Virus record (IMG/VR): IMGVR_UViG_3300042869_001251
Location: 1-43,516 of that record
Direction: 5' to 3' (one strand)
From: a virus
DNA length: 43,516 nucleotides
Positions within the stretch are counted from its first letter, which is position 1. Each line of letters begins with the position of its first letter. Below are positions 10,209 through 19,251 of this stretch, one piece after another. Both the position numbers and the translations under genes were made by a program. The notes under the pieces are model-generated. The model worked only from the letters and a program-made list of their open reading frames with translations. It was not told the DNA's origin and searched no databases.

Positions 10209-13200
10209 ATGTCACAGGAAACTAATCTCAACGTCTCTCCATATTTTGATGATTTTGATGAAAATAACGACTACTATAAAGTTTTGTTTAAACCGGGATA
10301 TCCTATTCAAGCAAGAGAACTAACAACTCTACAATCAATTCTTCAAAATCAAGTAGAACAATACGGAAAGCATATTTTTAAGGAGGGTTCTGTTGTAATT
10401 CCCGGACAACTGAGATATGAAACTCCACTTTATGCTGTAGAAATTGCGGACTCATTCAATGGCGCTCCAATTTCTTTATATTTTGATCAACTTTTAGGTA
10501 AAAAACTAAGAGGTTCTGTAAGTGGTGTTACTGCAGAGGTAGTTTATCTTCTTAAAAATATAGATTCTGAAAGAAGAAATTATACGTTATACTTAAAATA
10601 TCTTCAAAGTGGTGGTGAAGATTTTACAAATAGAATTTTTCAAAGTGGCGAAACTCTAACATTAGAGACCTCACTTACATATGGTAACTTCGTAATCCAG
10701 GTCGGTCAGGGAGTCTGCAATACTATTACAACTAATGCAACATCAGAAGGTTCTGGCGTATCGGTAGCAGAAGGTGTTTATTTTGTTAGAGGAGTATTTG
10801 CAAGAGTATCTTCACAAACTATTCTTTTAGATCAATACTCAATTACTCCATCATATAAAGTTGGTTTTGATATTGTAGAAGAAATTATAACTTCCGATGA
10901 AGATGAAACTTTATTTGATAACGCTCAGGGATTTTCTAATTATGCTGCTCCAGGAGCAGATCGCTTTAAAATTTCGTTAGAACTTTCTAAACGAACACTT
11001 GATGACTTAGAAACTGATAATTTTGTAGAAATTTTAAGAGTTGATCAAGGAGTACCACAATTTTTTAATAAAAATTCACAGTATAATTTAATTCGTGATG
11101 AGTTAGCAAGAAGAACTTTTGATGAATCTGGTAATTATTTTATAAAACCATTTACTCTATTTGTGAGAGATAGTTTAAATGATGGAGTTTTAAATGATGG
11201 AATTTATTTTAAAGATCAACAAACAGTTCAAGGAAATAATCCATCGGAAGATTTGATGGTTTATCAGATTGGACCAGGTAAAGCATATGTGGGTGGATAT
11301 GATGTAGAAACAATTTCTCCAAGACTAATTGATGTTCCAAAACCAAGAACTACAAAAACTGTATCAAATCAAGTTATTCCATACAATGCCGGAACTTTAT
11401 TTGTTTTAAATAATGGTTATGGATCACCGACTTTAGGTATTGGCACAGATGCAACAGTAAGTTTGATGAATTCTCGTATTGGAGAGTCCGCAAGTGTTGC
11501 TACAGGAACAACCATTGGTCTCGCAAGAATTTATGATTTTATACCAGAAAGTGATTACGTTGATGATACGAGTCGGTTAAATTTAAGATTATTTGATATT
11601 CAAACTTATGCAATAATTGGTCTTACTACATCTTTTGGTGGCAGTGGATTATCTGTTCCTTGCTTTATTGAGGGTAAAAAAAGTAGGGCATCAGGTCACC
11701 TAAAAGAATCAGTTTCTGCTGGTTCTACAACACTAACATTATACGAAACTACTGGTGATTTTTTAGAAAATGAACAAATTATTATCAATGGTATAGATAA
11801 TGGAAGACTAATTAAATCAGTAACTGATTACAATCTTTCCGACGTAAAATCAGTTTATTATAAAGTAGGAATTAATACATTTAATGCAGATTTAGTACTT
11901 TCCAACGGATCTTATATTGCAAAACCAGGAACTACATTTAGAGTAAACAATGGTGTAGTGTCTGCAGGTTTGGGTGATATATTTACAAAAATTGTAACGG
12001 TTGGTAATATAGTTTCTTATGCAAATACTACTTTTACCGGCGATCCAATTTATAATAGAGTAACTGCAGTTGGATCTGGTGGAACATCGTTTACAATTAC
12101 AGGTATTACTACAGTTACTGGAATTTGCAATGGCATTCTTCCATCGGGATCTTTTGAAGTTACAAATATAATTAAAGTTACACCGTCAGTTGATTCTACA
12201 AATTCATCACTCTTAACTCTTCTTAATTCGGATAACGTATCCTCAGTCAATTTTCAGGATAATGAGGTTATTCAAAGGCGCACATACAATGTTGCATCTT
12301 TCTCCGAAAGTTCAATTTCAGTTGCAATTGATCCTTCAGATATTGATATTTTCTTTCATTCTTTTGATGAAGATAGATTTGTAATTGCTTATTCAGATGG
12401 AAGCATTGAACCATTAAGATTTGATCAATATAATATTAGTCTTGATGGTAAAACATTAACTTTTTATGGATTAACCAAATCAAGCGGAACAAATGCAATT
12501 GTTACTGCAACGGTAAGAAATATTCAACCAAGCTCAAAATCCAAAAAGTTCAATAAAGTTTCATCTTTAGTTGTATCAAATTCCAGTCTTGTAAATTCTG
12601 GAGTTGGAACCACAACTTTAAAAGATGGATTAAATTACAGCAACGTTTATGGAACAAGAGTTCAAGATAAAATTATTAGTTTAAATATTCCAGATGCAGT
12701 AAGAGTTCTTGCTGTATATGAATCCAATAATACATTAGAACCTGCATTACCAACTTTACTTATATCAGGAAATCCAAATAACAATCAAAATTTTGTAGTT
12801 GGAGAATATATTGAGGGACAAAATTCTGGTGCGGTAGCAATCATAGTTAGAAAAGTAGATATCAATAAGTTGGAGTATGTATATTTAAATACAATTCAAT
12901 TCTCTGTTGGTGAACTTATTGTTGGAAATGAGTCTACAGAGGAAGCGATTGTTTCTTCGAAGACCTTAGGTGATAAAAACATTACACAAAACTTTATTTT
13001 TGATGATGGTCAGAGAGATACTTTCTATGATTATTCGAGAATTATAAGAAAAAGTAATATTCAGGAACCATCAAAAAAACTTAAAATTATATTCCAAAAT
13101 TATACAATTGATTCATCAGACACTGGTGAGTTTATTACAGCAAATAGTTATAATATAAGTAATTTTAAATATGATGTTTCTTCATATGAAAATTCGAGAT

Positions 13201-16200
13201 TAACGGATTATATTGATATAAGACCTCGTGTTGCACCTTATACTTTATCCACAAAATCTCCATTTGAGTTTTCTGCAAGAAACTTTGCTTCTGATGGACA
13301 ATATTCAGAATATACATTATGTCCTGGAGAAAATTTAATTTTATCATATTCATATTATGTTGGAAGAATTGATAGGATTTTCTTGAATAGTGACGGAACA
13401 TTTAGTATTGTACAAGGAAATGCCGATGAAAATCCGAGTCCTCCAATATTAAAATCAAATTGTTTAGACATTTCAACTCTTTATCTTCCACCATATGTTT
13501 ATAATGTAGAAGATGTTAAAGTTGATATGTCTAGACATAAAAGATATAGAATGTCGGATATTGCACTACTTGAAGAAAGAATTCAAAGAGTTGAAGAATT
13601 TACAACACTTTCTGCACTTGAAACTAAAACCGAAAATTTTATAATTAAAGATTCTAATACTGGTCTAGATAGATTTAAATGTGGATTTTTTGTAGATAAT
13701 TTTTCTTCTCATGATTACCATGATCTTCAAAACCCAAGTTTTAGATCATGTATTGATTCAACTACAAATACCTTAAGACCAGAACATTATACAACTTCAA
13801 TCGACTTGCAATTGGGTTCTGAAGCAATTAGTGGTGTTGGGCAAACTTATAATCCAAATATAGACCAAAGTTATGTTACTGATTTAGGATCTCCAAATAT
13901 TAGAAAAACTGGAGATTTGATCACACTTAACTACAACGAAATTCAATATGAAGAACAACCATATGCAACTAAAACTGAAAGTGTAACTCCATTTTTGGTA
14001 AGATATTGGGAGGGTTCAATTACTCTTAATCCACCTATTGATAGTTGGATTGAAGAAAGAAATATAACAACAACGTCATATAATGAAATAAAAGAAATAA
14101 CCAAAAGAGATGATCAAAATATTATAACTGTTAATAATGTTGCAATAAATCGACCAATAAATGTAATCCCACCAATAGTACAATCAGGAATTCCTGCATC
14201 AAATTTTATCAACAATCCAGGAACATTAAACTTGAGATTTGCTTTAGGTATTTCTGGAACACCTACGAGTCTTGTAACCCGTAGGAGTGTTCCAGGAAAT
14301 GCTATAGGGCCACTAACACAACTTTTAAGTCCAGGAAGAACTGGTCTTGTTATTAACCGACAAACTGGAACAATAGGAATTCGCGGCCGAAGAGTTTCTA
14401 TTTTACTGCCATCACCATCTGCTCCCAGACAATTCATTGTTGCGGTCGGTAATGTGAGACCTACTACATCAACTGGTGGTGGTGGACCTAGTACACCAGG
14501 ATCTACTGGAGGAGGTACTTCAACACCGTCAGGTTCGAACATAACTACCACTATAGTTCCAGAAGAAATTATAACCGCAGATACTAGATCTGAATCAGTT
14601 TCTAATTACACTGAAGAAATACGATATTTAAGAAGTAGAAATATTGAATTTGATGCAAAAAGTTTAAGACCCCTAACAAAATTTTATAGTTTTTTTGAGG
14701 GAATTGATGTTAAAAATTATATTATTCCAAAATTACTTGAAATTGAAATGATTTCTGGTAAATTTGAGATTGGTGAGGATGTAGAAACTGATCCACATTT
14801 TACACAACAAAAAATTATATTTAAACTTTGTAAACCTAATCATAGAACAGGACCTTCCGATGGTTCAAATCCACCATCAATTACAAATCCATCACCAGTA
14901 GTCGATTTTACCACTGGACAATTGATACCACAAAATACAAATTTACTACCAAAACCAGATATTTTTAAATTTAATCCATATACTCAACAAACAATACCAG
15001 AACAATACAGTGAATCTTCAACTTTCCTTAATATTGATACAAGATCACTTGAACTTATTACTGAGACCAAATATTATGGGATGATAGCACAAAATATGGT
15101 TCTGAGGGGAAAAACTTCTGGCGCAGTAGCAAAAATTTCAAATATTCGTTTAATTTCAGACAATTCTGGACGACTAATAGGATCTTTATATATTCCAGAT
15201 TCCAGTATTCCAAATAATCCTAAATGGATTAATGGGGAAAATACATTTACTTTGATTGATACACCAAAATTAGACAATTTAAATAATTTTTATCAGGAAT
15301 TTATATCAAATACTAGAGTCAACGAAAGTTCTGGAGAAGCAGAGTTTGCATCTCTTGGAAAATCTAACATTACAGAAACTAACATATTAACTACTAGAAA
15401 TATAAAAATATTAACTAGTTATAAAATTAATGTGACTAATAGAGTTCCATCTCCACCGCCACAACCCCCGGTTTCACGACCAAGACCAATCACAAATCAG
15501 CAGCGGCCACAGCGGCGTGATCCTTTAGGTCAGTCATTTGCAGTCTCTGATGATACTGGAATATTTTTAACTTCAGTTGAAGTTTTCTTTGAGACCAAAG
15601 ATGAAGAGATTCCAGTAACTATACAAATCAGACCAATGATTGCAGGTGTTCCAAGTAATATAATAATTCCATTTTCCGAAGTAACATTATCTCCCGATGA
15701 AGTTAACCTATCAATAAATGGATCAGTCCCTACGAAATTTACTTTTCCTTCTCCTATTTATTTGTCTGGACCTCAACAACTAGAAGTACGACAAGCTTTT
15801 ATAAGTAATGATCAATCTTCAGAATATGCAATTGTTCTTCTATCAAATAGTCCACAATATAGAGTATTTGTTGCTGAACTTGGAAAAAATGACATTCAGA
15901 CTAATGTAAGATTATCTGCACAACCAACATTGGGAAGTCTGTTTAAGTCTCAAAATGGTTCAACTTGGTCTCCTGCACAATTAGAGGACCTCAAATATAA
16001 ACTTTACAGGGCAAATTTTGTTAATGATGGTCTTGTAAGATTCTTCAATTCAAAACTTGATGTAGGAAATCAAAAAGTAACCGTAACTGGTTCAAATCAA
16101 ATTTTACCACTCTCAAAACGTATTATTGTTGGATTAGGATCTACTGGTTATGACCAAAATAATGTTGTTCCTGGAGTAACCTTAATTCAGGGATCTGCAA

Positions 16201-18023
16201 CTGGTAAATTAATAGGAATTGCTGGAAGTATCAAATCTGATATTGGTTTAGGTGTTACAGTTTCCAACGCTGGATTTGGATATACTGCAGGTACTTTCTC
16301 TAATATTTCCTTGGAAACCGAAACTGGAAGTGGTATTGGTGCTGTTGCAATAATTGGTGTTACTGCTGCTGGAATTTCTACTGTTACTATCACTGATGGT
16401 GGATTTGGTTATCAAGTTGGCGATTCATTACTTATCCCAGAAACTGGAATGGGTCAAAATGTTGGTTTTGGTGGAAAACTAACTGTAGTAAGTATTGCAT
16501 CAAATAATACTTTTATTATTGATAACGTTCAAGGTCAATTCTCTGCAGGTATTACAACTCTTAGTTATATTGCAGGAACTGGTACAACAACAGTAACTGG
16601 TGTAGGGGTCACTATTAACACAATCTCTCCAGATTCTTATTATGATGGTCTTCATATGAAAATTCTTCATACGAATCACGGAATGCACTCTTCAGAAAAC
16701 TATGTGCGAATTAGTTCTTTCAGACCAATACAATCTGAAATAAATTCAACATTATCTCAATCAATTACTGCAGTACAAACAGTTATTCCTGTTACTTCAT
16801 CAATTGGTTTTGAAACTTTTGAAGGTGTTACAGTTAGTACCAGTAATCCAGGATATGTAATTATTGGAAATGAAGTCATTTCTTATACTACACCTACAGG
16901 AACAACACTTCCAGTTATTGCAAGAGGAATTGATGGAACTCAAGCACAATCATATGATGCAAGTGTTCCAGTATATAAGTATGAATTTAATGGAATCTCA
17001 CTAAGGAGAATTAATAAAGTCCATAATTTTTCTGAGGTTTCACCAAATCATTTAACGGAACTGAATTCATACTTTATAAAAATTGACACTTCAGATGCAG
17101 ATTTTAATAATGCTGGAATAGGATCAGATCGCACAAATGACCTTTATTTTAAAGAAACTACACAAACCGGATCACCAGGTATAATTTTTACAAATAACAT
17201 TCAATTTGAAGCAATTACGCCAAACGTTTCTTATATTCTTCCTGGAAAAACAAATCTTGAATGTAGGATTAGAACATTTACTGGAACAAGTATAGGTGGA
17301 CGTGAAAAATCATTTGTTGATGACGGATTTACATCCATCTCTTTAGATGAAACTACTTATTTTGATACTCCAAAACTTATTTGCTCAGATATTAATGAGC
17401 AAAAGTTTATTACAGAATCTCCAGGAAGTAAATCATTTACAATGGAATTCTTGATGTCTACTGAAGATTCAAGAGTATCTCCAGTAATTGATACAATTCG
17501 GGTTAATGCTGTTACAACATCAAATCTTATCAATAATCCTTATGGAGTCAATGAAAACTCCGATTATGCAAATGATGATACAATAAGAAGTTTATTCAAT
17601 GACAAACATGCAGTAATTTATATCTCAAAACCAGTAAGACTTAAGATTCCCGCAAACTCAATTAAAGTACTACTCACGGCAAGTCATAATGACACTAATG
17701 ATGTTCGCGTTCTTTATCAACTCTTTAGAGATGATACACCACAAGCATCACAAAATTATGAATTGTTCCCAGGTTCATCAAACTATCAAGTTGATGGCCA
17801 AGGAATCAAGAGAGTTATAGATTCTTCATTAAACGATGGATCTGCGGATACCTTTGTAAGACAAACTTCAGATTCTTCATTCCGAGACTATGAATATAGT
17901 GTAGATGATCTTCCTGATTTTAATTCTTTTGCAATTAAGATTGTAATGGCAGGATCTAATCAAGCAACTCCTCCACTTATTCGACAATTGCGAGCAATTG
18001 CTACCATTAAACCTAGAATTTAA
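10209..18023 (+). CDS. Giant baseplate-associated protein with DUF4815-type N-terminus (gp9/gp10 position)
   Basis: A 2,604-aa virion protein. The N-terminus (LNVSPYFDDFDENNDYYKV, then FKPGYPIQARELTTLQSIL) is characteristic of the DUF4815 family found in T4-like marine phages. 'SGAVA' modules occur at about nt 10490-10660, 12780-12960 and 15095-15200. A Gly/Pro/Ser/Thr-rich linker (about nt 14465-14540) separates the N-terminal half from a proline-rich stretch at about nt 15445-15520. The block after it (DPLGQSFAV...GIFLTSVEVFFETKD) is a pattern I recall from cyanophage structural proteins. A Gly-Tyr repeat (nt 16240-16450) and a 'NEVISY...RGIDGT' module (nt 16735-16980) follow. It lies between gp8 and gp13, where T4 has genes 9-12 and wac, so it may replace several of them. 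A baseplate periphery or fibre-anchoring role is inference. Confidence 0.78.
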   Translation: MSQETNLNVSPYFDDFDENNDYYKVLFKPGYPIQARELTTLQSILQNQVEQYGKHIFKEGSVVIPGQLRYETPLYAVEIADSFNGAPISLYFDQLLGKKLRGSVSGVTAEVVYLLKNIDSERRNYTLYLKYLQSGGEDFTNRIFQSGETLTLETSLTYGNFVIQVGQGVCNTITTNATSEGSGVSVAEGVYFVRGVFARVSSQTILLDQYSITPSYKVGFDIVEEIITSDEDETLFDNAQGFSNYAAPGADRFKISLELSKRTLDDLETDNFVEILRVDQGVPQFFNKNSQYNLIRDELARRTFDESGNYFIKPFTLFVRDSLNDGVLNDGIYFKDQQTVQGNNPSEDLMVYQIGPGKAYVGGYDVETISPRLIDVPKPRTTKTVSNQVIPYNAGTLFVLNNGYGSPTLGIGTDATVSLMNSRIGESASVATGTTIGLARIYDFIPESDYVDDTSRLNLRLFDIQTYAIIGLTTSFGGSGLSVPCFIEGKKSRASGHLKESVSAGSTTLTLYETTGDFLENEQIIINGIDNGRLIKSVTDYNLSDVKSVYYKVGINTFNADLVLSNGSYIAKPGTTFRVNNGVVSAGLGDIFTKIVTVGNIVSYANTTFTGDPIYNRVTAVGSGGTSFTITGITTVTGICNGILPSGSFEVTNIIKVTPSVDSTNSSLLTLLNSDNVSSVNFQDNEVIQRRTYNVASFSESSISVAIDPSDIDIFFHSFDEDRFVIAYSDGSIEPLRFDQYNISLDGKTLTFYGLTKSSGTNAIVTATVRNIQPSSKSKKFNKVSSLVVSNSSLVNSGVGTTTLKDGLNYSNVYGTRVQDKIISLNIPDAVRVLAVYESNNTLEPALPTLLISGNPNNNQNFVVGEYIEGQNSGAVAIIVRKVDINKLEYVYLNTIQFSVGELIVGNESTEEAIVSSKTLGDKNITQNFIFDDGQRDTFYDYSRIIRKSNIQEPSKKLKIIFQNYTIDSSDTGEFITANSYNISNFKYDVSSYENSRLTDYIDIRPRVAPYTLSTKSPFEFSARNFASDGQYSEYTLCPGENLILSYSYYVGRIDRIFLNSDGTFSIVQGNADENPSPPILKSNCLDISTLYLPPYVYNVEDVKVDMSRHKRYRMSDIALLEERIQRVEEFTTLSALETKTENFIIKDSNTGLDRFKCGFFVDNFSSHDYHDLQNPSFRSCIDSTTNTLRPEHYTTSIDLQLGSEAISGVGQTYNPNIDQSYVTDLGSPNIRKTGDLITLNYNEIQYEEQPYATKTESVTPFLVRYWEGSITLNPPIDSWIEERNITTTSYNEIKEITKRDDQNIITVNNVAINRPINVIPPIVQSGIPASNFINNPGTLNLRFALGISGTPTSLVTRRSVPGNAIGPLTQLLSPGRTGLVINRQTGTIGIRGRRVSILLPSPSAPRQFIVAVGNVRPTTSTGGGGPSTPGSTGGGTSTPSGSNITTTIVPEEIITADTRSESVSNYTEEIRYLRSRNIEFDAKSLRPLTKFYSFFEGIDVKNYIIPKLLEIEMISGKFEIGEDVETDPHFTQQKIIFKLCKPNHRTGPSDGSNPPSITNPSPVVDFTTGQLIPQNTNLLPKPDIFKFNPYTQQTIPEQYSESSTFLNIDTRSLELITETKYYGMIAQNMVLRGKTSGAVAKISNIRLISDNSGRLIGSLYIPDSSIPNNPKWINGENTFTLIDTPKLDNLNNFYQEFISNTRVNESSGEAEFASLGKSNITETNILTTRNIKILTSYKINVTNRVPSPPPQPPVSRPRPITNQQRPQRRDPLGQSFAVSDDTGIFLTSVEVFFETKDEEIPVTIQIRPMIAGVPSNIIIPFSEVTLSPDEVNLSINGSVPTKFTFPSPIYLSGPQQLEVRQAFISNDQSSEYAIVLLSNSPQYRVFVAELGKNDIQTNVRLSAQPTLGSLFKSQNGSTWSPAQLEDLKYKLYRANFVNDGLVRFFNSKLDVGNQKVTVTGSNQILPLSKRIIVGLGSTGYDQNNVVPGVTLIQGSATGKLIGIAGSIKSDIGLGVTVSNAGFGYTAGTFSNISLETETGSGIGAVAIIGVTAAGISTVTITDGGFGYQVGDSLLIPETGMGQNVGFGGKLTVVSIASNNTFIIDNVQGQFSAGITTLSYIAGTGTTTVTGVGVTINTISPDSYYDGLHMKILHTNHGMHSSENYVRISSFRPIQSEINSTLSQSITAVQTVIPVTSSIGFETFEGVTVSTSNPGYVIIGNEVISYTTPTGTTLPVIARGIDGTQAQSYDASVPVYKYEFNGISLRRINKVHNFSEVSPNHLTELNSYFIKIDTSDADFNNAGIGSDRTNDLYFKETTQTGSPGIIFTNNIQFEAITPNVSYILPGKTNLECRIRTFTGTSIGGREKSFVDDGFTSISLDETTYFDTPKLICSDINEQKFITESPGSKSFTMEFLMSTEDSRVSPVIDTIRVNAVTTSNLINNPYGVNENSDYANDDTIRSLFNDKHAVIYISKPVRLKIPANSIKVLLTASHNDTNDVRVLYQLFRDDTPQASQNYELFPGSSNYQVDGQGIKRVIDSSLNDGSADTFVRQTSDSSFRDYEYSVDDLPDFNSFAIKIVMAGSNQATPPLIRQLRAIATIKPRI

Positions 18024-18025
18024 TT

Positions 18026-18253
18026 ATGGACTATATTAAAGTAAAAGATAAGGATCATCTAGCAAGAGATATAAATTCAAATGGGATAGTTAATTTTGAT
18101 GTGGATGGATACAACCAATATGCAGAAAACTATAAGAGAGTATATAATGAATCAAAAAGAATTAATACACTTGAAAATGATATGAACAATATTAAAAGTG
18201 ATTTGAATGAAATTAAAGATCTATTGAGGAATTTTGTAAATGAATCCAAATAG
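18026..18253 (+). CDS. Small coiled-coil protein of unknown function
   Basis: A 75-aa protein whose ATG begins 3 nt after the preceding stop, so it is almost certainly translationally coupled to the giant baseplate gene. The N-terminal half is polar (KVKDKDHLARD). The C-terminal half has hydrophobic residues at heptad-like spacing (residues about 45-72: INTLEND.NNIKSDLNEIKDLL), which suggests a coiled coil. I recall comparable small genes at this position in cyanophages but know no function. The next small gene overlaps its 3' end in another frame. Confidence 0.72.
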   Translation: MDYIKVKDKDHLARDINSNGIVNFDVDGYNQYAENYKRVYNESKRINTLENDMNNIKSDLNEIKDLLRNFVNESK

Positions 18254-18404
18254 TATAACACTTGAAAGTATTAGCAAATTGTTTGAATATGAAAAAATAT
18301 CAAGAGATATAGATAGTATAGATGATATTGAAATTATTAAGAATTTTGCAAAATTATACGCTAAATTATATTTAAAACAGCAAGAAGTTGTATCTAAACT
18401 CTAA
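18240..18404 (+). CDS. Small hypothetical protein, 54 aa, upstream of gp13
   Basis: ATG at 18240 lies inside the 3' end of the upstream 75-aa gene, and the frame runs 54 codons to a TAA whose last base is the first base of the gp13 ATG (TAATG). Both junctions are overlaps typical of translational coupling, which supports a real gene. The protein starts MNPNSITLESISKLFEYEKI and ends LYLKQQEVVSKL; it is probably all-helical. It vaguely recalls small T4 uvsY-region proteins of about 53 aa, but I cannot confirm that. Function unknown. Confidence 0.65.
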   Translation: MNPNSITLESISKLFEYEKISRDIDSIDDIEIIKNFAKLYAKLYLKQQEVVSKL

Positions 18405-19246
18405 TGGCACAACCATCAACAAGACAAGAATTAATTGACTATTGTTTGAGAAAACTTGGTGCTCCAGTACTTGAAATTAATGTAGCGGAAGAGCAAGTAG
18501 AAGATCTTGTTGATGACGCTATCCAATTATTTAATGAGAGACATTTTGATGGAGTTTATCATACATATTTAAAATATGAAATTACTCAACAAGATATTGA
18601 TAGAGGAAGAGCAAAAGGAATATCTGGAGTAGGAGTCGCTTCAACATCAGTAACTACAAATATAGTTGGCACAGCAACAACATTCAATTATTATGAAAAT
18701 AGTAATTATTTGCAGGTTCCCTCTCACGTTGTGGGAGTAAACAAAGTATTTCAATTTGAGGGATCTAATTCTATTGCAAGTGGTATGTTTAGTATTAAAT
18801 ATCAATTATTCTTAAATGATATTTACTACTGGGGGTCTACTGAATTATTAACTTATAGTATGGTTAAAACTTATTTGGAAGACATTAATTTTCTTTTAAC
18901 CACACAAAAGCAAATTAGATTCAATAAGAGACAAGATAGATTGTATATGGATATTGATTGGAGTTCTTTAACTGTTGGTCAGTATTTAGTTATAGATTGT
19001 TACCGAATGATGGATCCAAATGATTATTCTAAAGTTTGGAATGATTCATTTTTGAAACCATATTTAACATCATTGATTAAACGTCAATGGGGACAAAATT
19101 TAATTAAATTCCAAGGAGTTAAACTTCCAGGTGGAATTGAATTAAATGGGAGACAACTTTATGATGATGCTCAGAGAGAGATAGAGGCAATAATTGAAAA
19201 AATGTCTTCAACATATGAACTTCCACCATATGATATGATTGGTTAA
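18404..19246 (+). CDS. gp13: Neck protein gp13-like
   Basis: A 280-aa head-completion/neck protein (T4 gp13 is 309 aa). It joins the filled head to the tail together with gp14. The N-terminus (STRQELIDYCLRKLGAPVLEINV, then DLVDDAIQLFNERHFDGV) is the conserved gp13 signature. The middle holds YDYWGSTELLTYS-like and 'DYSKVWNDSFLKPYLTSLIKRQWGQN' segments that are also typical. Residues about 70-90 form a small Gly/Thr-rich insertion (GISGVGVASTS). The start overlaps the stop of the upstream 54-aa gene (TAATG). gp14 begins 6 nt downstream. Confidence 0.93.
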   Translation: MAQPSTRQELIDYCLRKLGAPVLEINVAEEQVEDLVDDAIQLFNERHFDGVYHTYLKYEITQQDIDRGRAKGISGVGVASTSVTTNIVGTATTFNYYENSNYLQVPSHVVGVNKVFQFEGSNSIASGMFSIKYQLFLNDIYYWGSTELLTYSMVKTYLEDINFLLTTQKQIRFNKRQDRLYMDIDWSSLTVGQYLVIDCYRMMDPNDYSKVWNDSFLKPYLTSLIKRQWGQNLIKFQGVKLPGGIELNGRQLYDDAQREIEAIIEKMSSTYELPPYDMIG

Positions 19247-19251
19247 AATAT

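Noticed and set aside
10132-10323. A 63-codon frame across the gp8/next gene border
   Set aside because: It lies in another frame over both genes and resembles no protein.
14114-14551. Reverse-strand Pro/Val-rich frame of 145 codons
   Set aside because: It mirrors the Gly/Thr/Pro-rich linker of the large baseplate protein, has no promoter or ribosome binding site, and no other gene lies on this strand.
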